Below, in pieces: positions 36,859 to 44,739 of a DNA stretch of 64,000 nt. The notes under the pieces are model-generated. The model was not told the origin of the DNA and did not search any database. It was given only the letters and a program-made list of their open reading frames with translations. This DNA comes from Sphingomonas_D zeicaulis (GTDB taxonomy: Bacteria; Pseudomonadota; Alphaproteobacteria; Sphingomonadales; Sphingomonadaceae), in NCBI RefSeq assembly GCF_050433225.1, contig NZ_JBNPXQ010000005.1, positions 62,001 through 126,000 of the forward strand, written 5' to 3'. The translations under genes and the position numbers were made by a program. Position 1 is the first letter of the stretch, and each line of letters opens with the position of its first letter.

Positions 36859-38220
36859 TCATTCGCTCTCGACTGCATCAAGCAGCAGCACCCAGTCATC
36901 CCCGGCCGCCGGCGGCGTAAAGAGCCGTTCGCCGTTGTTGGCGAAGCTACCGAACGCTTCGCTCGCCCCGGTGCGCGGATCGAACCACGCCGCACGCACC
37001 TGCGCGCCCGCCAATATCCCCAACCGCATCCGGAACGGCCGACCACTATAGGCATAGGCCATCGCATAGCGCGCGCCGCGCGTCGCCAGCACGCGATCAT
37101 GCCCTATCCCCGGATCGATAATCATCGACGGATCAGGCACGCGGTCGAAGAACGGGCGCGACAGCATCAGTTTCTTCAGATGCACCATCTGCGTCGCGGC
37201 CGGCGCTGTCAGCGCCGCGTCCCAGCGCAGCCGGGCATCATAGGCGCCGCGCTTGTAGCGCTCGGGCGCATGCATCTGCATCACGCTGTTCTCGCCATAA
37301 GTATGGCCGAAGGCGCCGGCGAACACCGCCCAATAGGCATAGCGGCGCGCATCGTCCGCGCCCCAGCGCGGGCCGTCATGATCGTCGAGGCCGTGCGGAA
37401 TATTCTCGTAGGATGGTTCGCCGTCGATCGTCGGCTTGCGTGGCACCCGCGCCAGATCCTCCGCCACGAAACGCCAATTGTCCTCGTTGCGATAACCGGG
37501 CTGCGCAGAGCTGCGATGGCCTGATTGGAACATGTTGAAGTCCAGCCAGCGCGCGTCATGGAAGGTCCAGGCGGAATCGGTGCGGCCGATCGGGTGGAAG
37601 GTCATGAGTTGATCGGGCGCGCCGGCCTTGATCGTGCTGCCGAGCTCTTCCCACACCGCAGTCTTCCTGTGGCCGAACGTGTCGCCGCCATTCAGCCAGA
37701 TGATGTTGCTGCGCTTGCCATAGCGTTCGGCGAGGAAGCGGCCATAGGTCGGCGCATTGGCCTCGGTGAGATCGCCGTGGTTGGCGAGCGAGCCCCAGGC
37801 CGGCACCAGCGCCAGATAGAGCCCGTGCGCAGCGGCGCGATCGACGACCCAGTCGAGATGGTCCCAATAATCATATTGGCCCGCCTGCGCCGGATCGCCG
37901 CCGGGCGTCGTCCGCGGGCGCGCCGGATCGCCGTCGACCAGTGCGGGCGCATCGTAGCGGTTGGTCATGCGGGCGTGATGGAGGATCATCACCTGGATCA
38001 CGGTGAAGCCCTGTTCGGCGCGGGTGCGCAGATAATGTTCGGTCTCGTCACGGTCGAGCCGGCCGAGGAGCAGCCAACCGGTATCGCCCAGCCAGAAGAA
38101 GGGCTTGCCCTCCGCCGACAGATAGCGGCCGCCCTGATGTACGGTGAGCCGCGGCAACTGCCCGGCCGCGGGGCTGATGCCGGCCAGCAGTGCAGCGAGG
38201 ACGACCAGCGTCCGCTTCAC
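36859..38220 (-). CDS. GH140 apiosidase (DUF4038)
   Basis: The start is a GTG at 38220; 453 residues with a Sec signal ending AAG/Q. DUF4038 landmarks: KPFFWLGDTGWLLL near residue 40, then the putative catalytic pair D180 in IIWLNGGDTF and E268 in TIDGEPSYE. A C-terminal beta domain (FDPRTGASEAFG) follows. GH140 enzymes release D-apiose from the RG-II side-chain disaccharide linkage, a sugar found almost only in RG-II, apiogalacturonan and some glycosides. This makes it the most informative substrate marker in the window and links to the OiaK/OiaX-like genes at 11353-13916. The GTG overlaps a TGA of a short upstream reading frame that may be a gene remnant. Confidence 0.82.
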   Translation of the reverse strand: MKRTLVVLAALLAGISPAAGQLPRLTVHQGGRYLSAEGKPFFWLGDTGWLLLGRLDRDETEHYLRTRAEQGFTVIQVMILHHARMTNRYDAPALVDGDPARPRTTPGGDPAQAGQYDYWDHLDWVVDRAAAHGLYLALVPAWGSLANHGDLTEANAPTYGRFLAERYGKRSNIIWLNGGDTFGHRKTAVWEELGSTIKAGAPDQLMTFHPIGRTDSAWTFHDARWLDFNMFQSGHRSSAQPGYRNEDNWRFVAEDLARVPRKPTIDGEPSYENIPHGLDDHDGPRWGADDARRYAYWAVFAGAFGHTYGENSVMQMHAPERYKRGAYDARLRWDAALTAPAATQMVHLKKLMLSRPFFDRVPDPSMIIDPGIGHDRVLATRGARYAMAYAYSGRPFRMRLGILAGAQVRAAWFDPRTGASEAFGSFANNGERLFTPPAAGDDWVLLLDAVESE

Positions 38221-38275
38221 GCCTGTGCCTCCAGCCGGTCGCGGCCCGATCCCACCAGCAACACACTCTCTCCCG

Positions 38276-38588
38276 TCACCTTCCGCACAGCCCGCGCTTG
38301 CGCCAGTTAATCAGGTCGTCGGCTTCAGCCAGTTCGGTCTGGTAGCCCATCCCGGCATAGCCATAATGCGCCATGTAGAAGCGGTCGCGGCCGCGAAAAA
38401 CGAGCGGCGCATTGACGAACTCGGAATCGAACGCTCTCGCTCCCCCGAATTTCTCGAGGATCGGGCGACCGAGCTTGTGCGGGGTGCGATAGGACTCCGC
38501 GTTTTCGGCATGCGCAGCGGCCGGCAGGAGCGTTGCGATTCCCGTGGCGAGCCCTGCCTGGATGATGTCACGCCGTGATGGAAAGAAA
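38276..38588 (-). pseudogene. Truncated Tat-exported propeller glycosidase fragment
   Basis: The frame holds a Tat signal (PSRRDIIQ, AAAHA). About 65 residues follow that are clearly homologous to the intact protein at 43630-44721: RTPHKLGRPIL against RTPHKIGRLVL, and GMGYQTELAEADDLINWRKRGL against GKGYQTGLAESDDLIHWKR. Homology ends abruptly after RKRGL and a stop follows at once, so roughly 260 residues are missing. No start codon lies between the terminator hairpin at 38589-38613 and the Tat motif. It is most likely a deletion remnant. A 20-codon open frame (VTGESVLLVGSGRDRLEAQA) running into the GH140 GTG may be the other edge of the deletion. Confidence 0.75.
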
Positions 38589-38613
38589 GTCCCCGCGGCA
38601 GCACCGCGGGGAC
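38581..38613 (-). terminator. Intrinsic terminator after the TonB receptor
   Basis: Read on the minus strand, GTCCCCGCGG-TGCTG-CCGCGGGGAC (10-bp perfect stem, 5-base loop) is followed by TTTCTTTC. This is the best Rho-independent terminator in the window. It lies 15 bp after the receptor stop at 38628 and immediately before the broken glycosidase, so that fragment and GH140 would need read-through or another promoter. Confidence 0.8.
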
Positions 38614-38627
38614 CAGGGGGGAGGTCG

Positions 38628-41237
38628 TCAGAGCGTGAAGCGGACACCGGCCAGGACCTGGATGTCATCCTGCTCAAGATTGCCGCGCCGGGTGGGCACG
38701 GTGTAGTAAGTGTCGGTCTTCGCGCGGGTCAGGTTCTGGCCTTCGAGCGTCAGCGTGATCTGGTCGGTCACGTCGACGTTGATCGAAGCATCGAGCCAGC
38801 CATAGGCCTTGCGATAGACAGGGCTGTTGAGCGCGATCGCGCCGCTGGAATAAAGGCCGGAATAGAAGCGGTCGCGCCAGTTATAGGCGACGCGCGCCGA
38901 GATCGGGCCCTTCTCGTAAATGAGGCTGGTGTTGAAGCTGTGCTTCGACAAATTGGGCAGCGGCGTGAACAGCCCGGCGACCGAGGTCGGCGTGTTGCTG
39001 TCCACGAAGGTGTAGTTGGCCTGCACGCCGAAGCCGCTGAGCGCGCCCGGCAGGAAGTCCATAAACATCTGCCCGCCGACTTCGAAGCCCTTGATCTTGC
39101 CGTCCTCGCTGTTGGTCGGGCGCGAGATCCGATATTCGATGCCGTCGATCACCTCGATGTCGCCGGTCACGTTGCGGATAAAGCCCTTCACCTTCCGATA
39201 GAAGCCGGCGACATAGACGGAGCCGGTCCGCGAGAAATAATATTCCAGGCTGGCGTCGAGCTGATCTGCACGCAGAGGATCAAGATCCGGATTGCCCGAT
39301 CCACCCGTCTGCTGCGCGGGGACGAGGGTCAGCGTCGGCGCGAGCTGTCCGAAGGACGGGCGGGTCAGCACCTTCGATGCGGCCAAGCGAAGCTGCAGTT
39401 CGTCGGTGAAGCGAATGCGCATGTTGGCGCTCGGCAGCACGCTGACATAGCTGGTGTCGACGTTCACCGGCGCGAAGCCCGTCTGCTGGAACGGCCCACC
39501 CGGAACGGGTTGCGTGAACAGGGCGCGATTGCCGACGACGTTGAGATTGGTTTTGATCACGCGCACACCGGCATTGCCGTCGATCCGCAACGGCCCCTCG
39601 ATCGCGAAGGTGCCCATCGCATAGCCCGCCATCGTATCTTCGTTGATCGAATAGATGCCAAGCGGGGTAACGGCAGGCGCTGTAGTGATCCCCAAGGTCT
39701 GACGCACGCCATCGAAATCGCCGCGCAGCCGGCGATAGTCGGCAACGAGGAAGCTCTGGTCGATCGCATCGCTGCCGCTGAACATCGAGTCGAGCGGATT
39801 GCCGATGAACAGATCGGCGAACGGTGCCGCCGATCCGCCACGCGTCACGAAAAATCGGGTCGGTTCGAAATCGGTCGAGCGGTCCGCATAGCGCAGGCCG
39901 AAGCTCATGCCGGTCAGGAAAGGGCTTTCGATGTCGAAGGTCAGATCGCCCTTCACCGCCTTGAGTTCGCCCTTGTAGCGGTTCTCGTTCCGGGTCAGCG
40001 ATCCGACCGCGTATGAATTGATGTTGTTGAGATCGACGCCACGAATGAGCATCGACGGTACGTCGGTGGAAATATCCTGATCCACGCGCGGCGCAATACC
40101 GGCAAGCGCGAGTTCGGAGTAGAACAGCGTGTTGGTCGACTTGGAATAATTTGCATCGACATGCAGATGGATGCCGTCACGATCGTAGCGCACGCCGCCG
40201 GAATATTGGAAATTCTCGTCATACGTATCGCGTGCAACGCCGAAGGTGTTGAAGTTGACGTTCTGATACGAGATCGACCGAATGTCGTTGGTGCCTTCGA
40301 ACAGCACTGCGGTACCCGGGATCGGCGTGCGGCCGTTGGTGGGGATGTTGAGGCCGAATTGCTCCTGGATCGACTTGAAATCCTGGTAGCCGAACTGCGC
40401 ATAGAATTCGAGGTCTGGGTTCGGCTTGTACTGCATCATCGCGTCGATGCCGATGCGGCGGCGATTGCCGGCGATTGCGGGCTGGTAAGAGCCGTTGGGC
40501 GTCGCGACGGTCTGGCCCGCAATGATGTCGGTCCGCGCGGCGGGCGCACCGACATTGACGATGTCGGTGGCGAAGGCGCGTTCCTGATAGGCACCCGCCA
40601 CGAGGATGCCGAACTCGCCGTCACCCACATCCCATGACTTGCTGACGAGCAACGAGGCCATCGGCTTCACCTCGTCGACAAGATCCGAATAACGGGCGCG
40701 GGCGCTAGCGCTGAGCACCAGTTCCTTGCTGTCGAGCGGACGGCGGGTGCGCACGTCGATCACGCCGCCGATGCCGCCTTCGATCAGGTTGGCCGAGGGC
40801 GTCTTGTATACGTCGATGCCCGAGACGAGTTCGGCGGGCAGATCCTGCAGGTTGAAGGTGCGATCATTGCCCGCGGTGAAGATCTCGCGGCCGTTCAACG
40901 TCGTCAGCACCTGGGTAAGGCCACGTATCGCGATGCTCGAACCCTCGCCGCGGTCACGGCCGATCTGGATGCCGGACACGCGCTGGAGCGCCTCGGCCAC
41001 GTTGATGTCCGGCAGCTTGCCGATGTCTTCCGCAACGATCGAGTCGACAATCTGCGTCGCGTTGCGCTTGATGCCCTGCGCGGATTCCAGGCTGGCCCGG
41101 ATGCCGGTGACGATAATTTCCTGCTGCTCGGCCTCGGCGGCCGGCGAATCGGCCTGCGCATGGGCAGCCGGCGCGAGCGCCGCTGCCAGCGCCATTCCCG
41201 ACACGACATGACTCAGCATGCGCAACGAACGAGTCAT
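38628..41237 (-). CDS. TonB-dependent outer-membrane receptor (carbohydrate type, second)
   Basis: An 869-residue receptor. It has a Sec signal (ALAPAAHA), then QQEIIVTGIRASLESA, the plug with VDSIVAEDIGKLPDINVAEALQ, IRGLTQVLTTLNG and ELVSGIDVYKTPSANLIEG, and a barrel ending in GVRFTL with the usual aromatic-rich last strand. Same subgroup as the receptor at 4340-7234. The ATG at 41237 has GGAGGG at good spacing. It follows the GH-A enzyme (41317-43542) on the same strand with an 79-bp gap carrying its own AT-rich operator-like element. It probably imports a pectin-derived oligosaccharide. Confidence 0.92.
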   Translation of the reverse strand: MTRSLRMLSHVVSGMALAAALAPAAHAQADSPAAEAEQQEIIVTGIRASLESAQGIKRNATQIVDSIVAEDIGKLPDINVAEALQRVSGIQIGRDRGEGSSIAIRGLTQVLTTLNGREIFTAGNDRTFNLQDLPAELVSGIDVYKTPSANLIEGGIGGVIDVRTRRPLDSKELVLSASARARYSDLVDEVKPMASLLVSKSWDVGDGEFGILVAGAYQERAFATDIVNVGAPAARTDIIAGQTVATPNGSYQPAIAGNRRRIGIDAMMQYKPNPDLEFYAQFGYQDFKSIQEQFGLNIPTNGRTPIPGTAVLFEGTNDIRSISYQNVNFNTFGVARDTYDENFQYSGGVRYDRDGIHLHVDANYSKSTNTLFYSELALAGIAPRVDQDISTDVPSMLIRGVDLNNINSYAVGSLTRNENRYKGELKAVKGDLTFDIESPFLTGMSFGLRYADRSTDFEPTRFFVTRGGSAAPFADLFIGNPLDSMFSGSDAIDQSFLVADYRRLRGDFDGVRQTLGITTAPAVTPLGIYSINEDTMAGYAMGTFAIEGPLRIDGNAGVRVIKTNLNVVGNRALFTQPVPGGPFQQTGFAPVNVDTSYVSVLPSANMRIRFTDELQLRLAASKVLTRPSFGQLAPTLTLVPAQQTGGSGNPDLDPLRADQLDASLEYYFSRTGSVYVAGFYRKVKGFIRNVTGDIEVIDGIEYRISRPTNSEDGKIKGFEVGGQMFMDFLPGALSGFGVQANYTFVDSNTPTSVAGLFTPLPNLSKHSFNTSLIYEKGPISARVAYNWRDRFYSGLYSSGAIALNSPVYRKAYGWLDASINVDVTDQITLTLEGQNLTRAKTDTYYTVPTRRGNLEQDDIQVLAGVRFTL

Positions 41238-41268
41238 CAGAACACCCTCCCTGAGATATTATGCGGAT

Positions 41269-41283
41269 ATAATATGATAATAT
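41269..41283. promoter_or_regulatory. AT-rich operator-like element before the TonB receptor
   Basis: ATAATATGATAATAT is near-palindromic (one mismatched pair around a central G) and matches 43563-43577 at 13 of 15 positions. It lies 32 bp before the receptor start. In a genome this rich in G and C such an A/T-only 15-mer in two promoters of the same locus is unlikely to be accidental. A GntR- or LacI-type regulator is possible. Confidence 0.5.
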
Positions 41284-41316
41284 GTGAAAAGGTCAAACGC
41301 GTTTAATCAACCGGCT

Positions 41317-43542
41317 TCAGCGGACGATCCGGAGCCGGTAGCTGGTGGTTGCCGGCGTGCCGACCGCAAGCTCCCAGCCGGGTTCGACCATCCGCGCGCG
41401 CTGCTCGGGGCCCATCGCCCGGCCCGCACCGTCGAGCGGCATCGCGAACACGCCGAGCGCGCCATCGAGGTCGCGCAACGTCACCCAGCCGGTGATCGGT
41501 TCGATCAGCGTCGGCGCGGTGCCCCATTTGGTCAGCATCGTCCGCCGCTCGTTCCACTCCGCGCCGCTGTTCTGGGTGCGTCCTGTGAGCGTCAGCAGCA
41601 TCGTATCTGACCGGTAGACTGGCTTTCCGTCCAGCGCGGTCAGGGTGATGGCGGCGAAGCGATTGGCAAGGTCGGCGCCGAGATGCGTCGTTACGACCTT
41701 GGCGTTGGCGGGCAGGAAGCCGACGAGCGCCTGGCTGAGCGGCGTGTCGATGGTGACGATGCCATCCTTGCCGTCCGCTGTCCGCCAGACCAGTTCGCCG
41801 GTATCGGCTGCGAGGACGTCGCCCGCGGGCAGCGGCGGCGCATCCCGCCGCTTGCAGTCCAGGCAGGCGACGCGGGAACCGTGGACGAGGGGCAGGCGCG
41901 GATCGAAGCCCGGCGAAAAATAGGGCATCGCCGCGCGCGGCATCCGCGCGGATTCGTCGATCTGCTCGGTCGAATAGGCGCGCCCGACGACCTGACGCGC
42001 GGGCGCGACGTCGTGGCGCAGGAACAGCGCCGCGCCGACCGGCAACTGCGCGATCTTCACCGGATCTTGGGTGATGTCGAAATGATCGCCGATCATCGGC
42101 GTAGCGACGCCGTTGAGCTTCGCCTCGAACGTGTAGAAGAAGATCCCGTCCCAATCCTGCAACGCCGCATAGGCGGCGAGGATCGGGATCATCTCGGCGC
42201 CATAATCGGCGGGGAAGGGGTGGTTGACCTCGCTGACCGTGAACGCCTTGCCGGTCATCGCGGTGCGCGCCAACTTGGTGAGGATCGACAGTTCGGGGCT
42301 GTTGACCATCGGCTCGTTGCGCTTGCCGTAGATCGCCGGATGCTGCCAGTAGACGTGCGAATCCATTACGTCGAAGCGGCTGCCCGAGCGCATCATCGGC
42401 TGGCCGGCGATGAAATAGGTGTGGTCTGCGGTGGGCATGATCACCGCCTTCACGCCCAGTTCCTCGCGCAGGAACTTCGTCATCTCCGCATGGAAGCGAT
42501 ATTCGACCGACGTGATGAAGCCGATCTCGGCACGATAGCGCAGCGCGGGCGCAGCGCGGAAATCGCCGCGGCGGAGGAACGGCACAGGTGCCCCGGCCGC
42601 GACGCCGGCGACGCGACGAATCTCGGCCACTTCGGCGGCGGAGCGGTTGGCCGCGAGCCATCCATTATATTGGCGGGTCAACAGCGCGGCATAATGGGGC
42701 GGCAGATCGAGCTGCAGATTCTCCGCGCCCTTCTGCCGCTCGCCACGTAGCCAGTTACGCTGCCAGAATTCGAGCAGCGAATTCTCGTTGACGATCTCGA
42801 CGATCATCACCGCCGGATCGTCTGCATAGCGCATGCCGGTATAAGGGTTGCGCATGCCCAGCAGCATGCGGGCATATTCTTTCTGCCGCTCGATCAGTTC
42901 CGGGCCGAAATAGGTCACGCCCTTGGCGACGCCGATCAGATCATGATCCGGCACCCCGTCACCCGCGCGCCACATCCGCCCGACATTGAGGTTGAAGTCG
43001 ACATAGATGCCGTTTTTCTTGAGTTCGGCGTAGAAATAATGGAGCCGATCGACCTGTTCGGGATCGAAATGGCGGCTGTCGCCCTTGCTGTCGTCGATCA
43101 GCCCCGAGGGCGTCTGGGTGATGGGGATGCGCGATCCGCTGCCGCCTTCGCCATCGATCTTGCGCGATCTGCGCGGCATGTCGAGGAAGTGGAGCCGCAC
43201 GCAATTGACGCCGAGGCTGGCGAGCGAGCGTGCGAAGATTTCCGCCTCCGCATGCGGTGGCAGCAGCGCCGATCCCGGCGCCCAGCCCGTGATGTTGACG
43301 CCCCAGCAACGGAACCGCCGTCCATCCGGATAGGCGAAATGTCCATCGCGTACGCTGATGAATCCATGCTTGCCGGCAGGCGCGTCGAGCAGCCCGCGCA
43401 TGTCGATCTGCGATTGTCCGCGTCCGGCATGGTCGACGACATAAGGGACGAGCTCAGGTGGCGCGGGTTGTGGAATCTGTGCGTGCGCGCCCGTGAGGCA
43501 CGCGCTGGCGAGCAACGCCGCGACCCAGCGTGAAAAATGCAT
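41317..43542 (-). CDS. Clan GH-A (GH5-like) glycoside hydrolase, family not assigned
   Basis: A 741-residue protein with a Sec signal ending AHA. An N-terminal TIM barrel starts at RRFRCWGVNITGW near residue 76 and has LGVNCVRLHFLDMP near 110. The acid/base is in IVEIVNENSLLEF (E253) and the putative nucleophile in FTVSEVNHPFP (E438). Both are at the end of strands 4 and 7 as expected in clan GH-A. The C-terminal 250 residues are beta-rich. I do not recognise the exact family (GH5-like, GH2-related or a newer pectin family). The long insertion between E253 and E438 is unusual. It shares a promoter region with the beta-propeller enzyme at 43630 and precedes a TonB receptor. Confidence 0.75.
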   Translation of the reverse strand: MHFSRWVAALLASACLTGAHAQIPQPAPPELVPYVVDHAGRGQSQIDMRGLLDAPAGKHGFISVRDGHFAYPDGRRFRCWGVNITGWAPGSALLPPHAEAEIFARSLASLGVNCVRLHFLDMPRRSRKIDGEGGSGSRIPITQTPSGLIDDSKGDSRHFDPEQVDRLHYFYAELKKNGIYVDFNLNVGRMWRAGDGVPDHDLIGVAKGVTYFGPELIERQKEYARMLLGMRNPYTGMRYADDPAVMIVEIVNENSLLEFWQRNWLRGERQKGAENLQLDLPPHYAALLTRQYNGWLAANRSAAEVAEIRRVAGVAAGAPVPFLRRGDFRAAPALRYRAEIGFITSVEYRFHAEMTKFLREELGVKAVIMPTADHTYFIAGQPMMRSGSRFDVMDSHVYWQHPAIYGKRNEPMVNSPELSILTKLARTAMTGKAFTVSEVNHPFPADYGAEMIPILAAYAALQDWDGIFFYTFEAKLNGVATPMIGDHFDITQDPVKIAQLPVGAALFLRHDVAPARQVVGRAYSTEQIDESARMPRAAMPYFSPGFDPRLPLVHGSRVACLDCKRRDAPPLPAGDVLAADTGELVWRTADGKDGIVTIDTPLSQALVGFLPANAKVVTTHLGADLANRFAAITLTALDGKPVYRSDTMLLTLTGRTQNSGAEWNERRTMLTKWGTAPTLIEPITGWVTLRDLDGALGVFAMPLDGAGRAMGPEQRARMVEPGWELAVGTPATTSYRLRIVR

Positions 43543-43562
43543 TATCCTCTCCCCTTGTCCTT

Positions 43563-43577
43563 ATAATATTATTATAT
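43563..43577. promoter_or_regulatory. AT-rich operator-like element in the GH-A / propeller divergent promoter
   Basis: ATAATATTATTATAT, with TATCATC following directly. It lies 20 bp before the GH-A start on one side and about 52 bp before the propeller enzyme's start on the other. It is 13/15 identical to the element at 41269-41283, suggesting one regulator for both genes and the receptor. Confidence 0.5.
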
Positions 43578-43629
43578 CATCAACAGGCTGTCTAGCGGTT
43601 GCGTGACGCCGGCTTGGGAGGAGAGGATA

Positions 43630-44721
43630 ATGGGTTCGGATCACTATCCATCGGGCGACGGCGCTGCCCTGTCACGCCGCACGCTGATCGGCGCGCTCGG
43701 CGGCGTCGCTGCGTCGACGCTGCTGCCGGAACTGGCCGCCGCCGCGCGCCTCGCCAACCTTTCCCGCTTTCGCACCCCGCACAAGATCGGTCGGCTGGTA
43801 CTGGCAGCGAGTGGCGATGCGGGAGCGTTCGACGAGCGGGCGGTCGATCAGCCCTTCGTCTTCAAGCATGACGGCCGCTTCTTCATGACCTTCGTCGGCT
43901 ATGACGGAAAAGGCTACCAGACCGGCCTCGCCGAGTCCGACGATCTCATCCATTGGAAGCGCACCGCGCTGATCCTGCCGCGCAATCCAGACGACCCGGT
44001 CACGCGCTGGAACATCGCCACCTCCTCGCTGCTGCGCGAGAACGGGCTTACCTCGCCAGGCGCGCTGCTCAAGGTCGACGGGCGCTATCTCTGCGCATGG
44101 CATGCCTATCCCAACGCCGGCTATGAGGAAGGGCCCGCAGTAATCGGCCTCGCCTGGAGTGAGGATTTGATCCACTGGGAGCGCGAAGCGCCGATCCTCC
44201 AGCCCGATCCGGATTCAACCTGGGAAGCGGGCGGCCTCTACAAGCCGTGGATCATGAAGGAAGGCGACCGCTACTACATCTTCTACAATGCCAAGACCAA
44301 GGCGGTGCCGTGGAAGGAACAGACCGGCATGGCCTGGTCGCGCGACCTCAAGACCTGGCACCGTCACCCCGGCAACCCCCTGCTCCGCAACGGCCCGCCC
44401 GGCGCACCGGATCATCGCTTCGCCAGCGATCCGGTGGTGCTGAAGGCGGACAAGCAGTGGGCGATGTATTATTTCGGCCTCGGGCAGGACGGCAAGGCAC
44501 GCGAACTGCTCGCGCTGGGCGACAGCCTGACCGGCTTCACCAAGGTGGACGAGGTGTTGATCGACGTCGGCGCGCACGGCACGGTCGACAGCGTCTATGC
44601 CCACAAGCCGGCGATCATCAGCTACGCCGGCGACCTCTATCACTATTATTGCGCGGTCAGCGGTAAATGGCCGGACGAGACGCGGGGGATTTCGCTGGCG
44701 CGATCACGGCCCTTCGAATGA
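43630..44721 (+). CDS. Five-bladed beta-propeller glycoside hydrolase (GH43/GH32-like), Tat-exported
   Basis: The ATG at 43630 follows GAGGAGAGG and gives 363 residues; the in-frame codons from 43603 lack a better start. The Tat signal is LSRRTLIGAL...AAA. The body repeats SDDLIHWKR and SEDLIHWER blades, with WNIATSSLL and PVVLKADKQWAMYYFG, the style of GH43, GH32, GH117, GH130 or GH137 propellers. I cannot fix the family. GH137, a propeller beta-L-arabinofuranosidase of RG-II, is one possibility given the locus. An incomplete paralogue lies at 38276-38588. The gene ends inside a strong hairpin shared with the convergent L,D-transpeptidase gene. Confidence 0.75.
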   Translation: MGSDHYPSGDGAALSRRTLIGALGGVAASTLLPELAAAARLANLSRFRTPHKIGRLVLAASGDAGAFDERAVDQPFVFKHDGRFFMTFVGYDGKGYQTGLAESDDLIHWKRTALILPRNPDDPVTRWNIATSSLLRENGLTSPGALLKVDGRYLCAWHAYPNAGYEEGPAVIGLAWSEDLIHWEREAPILQPDPDSTWEAGGLYKPWIMKEGDRYYIFYNAKTKAVPWKEQTGMAWSRDLKTWHRHPGNPLLRNGPPGAPDHRFASDPVVLKADKQWAMYYFGLGQDGKARELLALGDSLTGFTKVDEVLIDVGAHGTVDSVYAHKPAIISYAGDLYHYYCAVSGKWPDETRGISLARSRPFE

Positions 44722-44736
44722 TTCCCGAAGGGCCGT
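44706..44736. terminator. Bidirectional terminator, propeller glycosidase / L,D-transpeptidase
   Basis: ACGGCCCTTCG (44706-44716) pairs perfectly with CGAAGGGCCGT (44726-44736) around a 9-base loop. It includes the plus-strand stop codon and ends 3 bp before the minus-strand stop. No T-tract. It marks the boundary between the polysaccharide region and ordinary chromosomal genes. Confidence 0.65.
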
Positions 44737-44739
44737 CGC

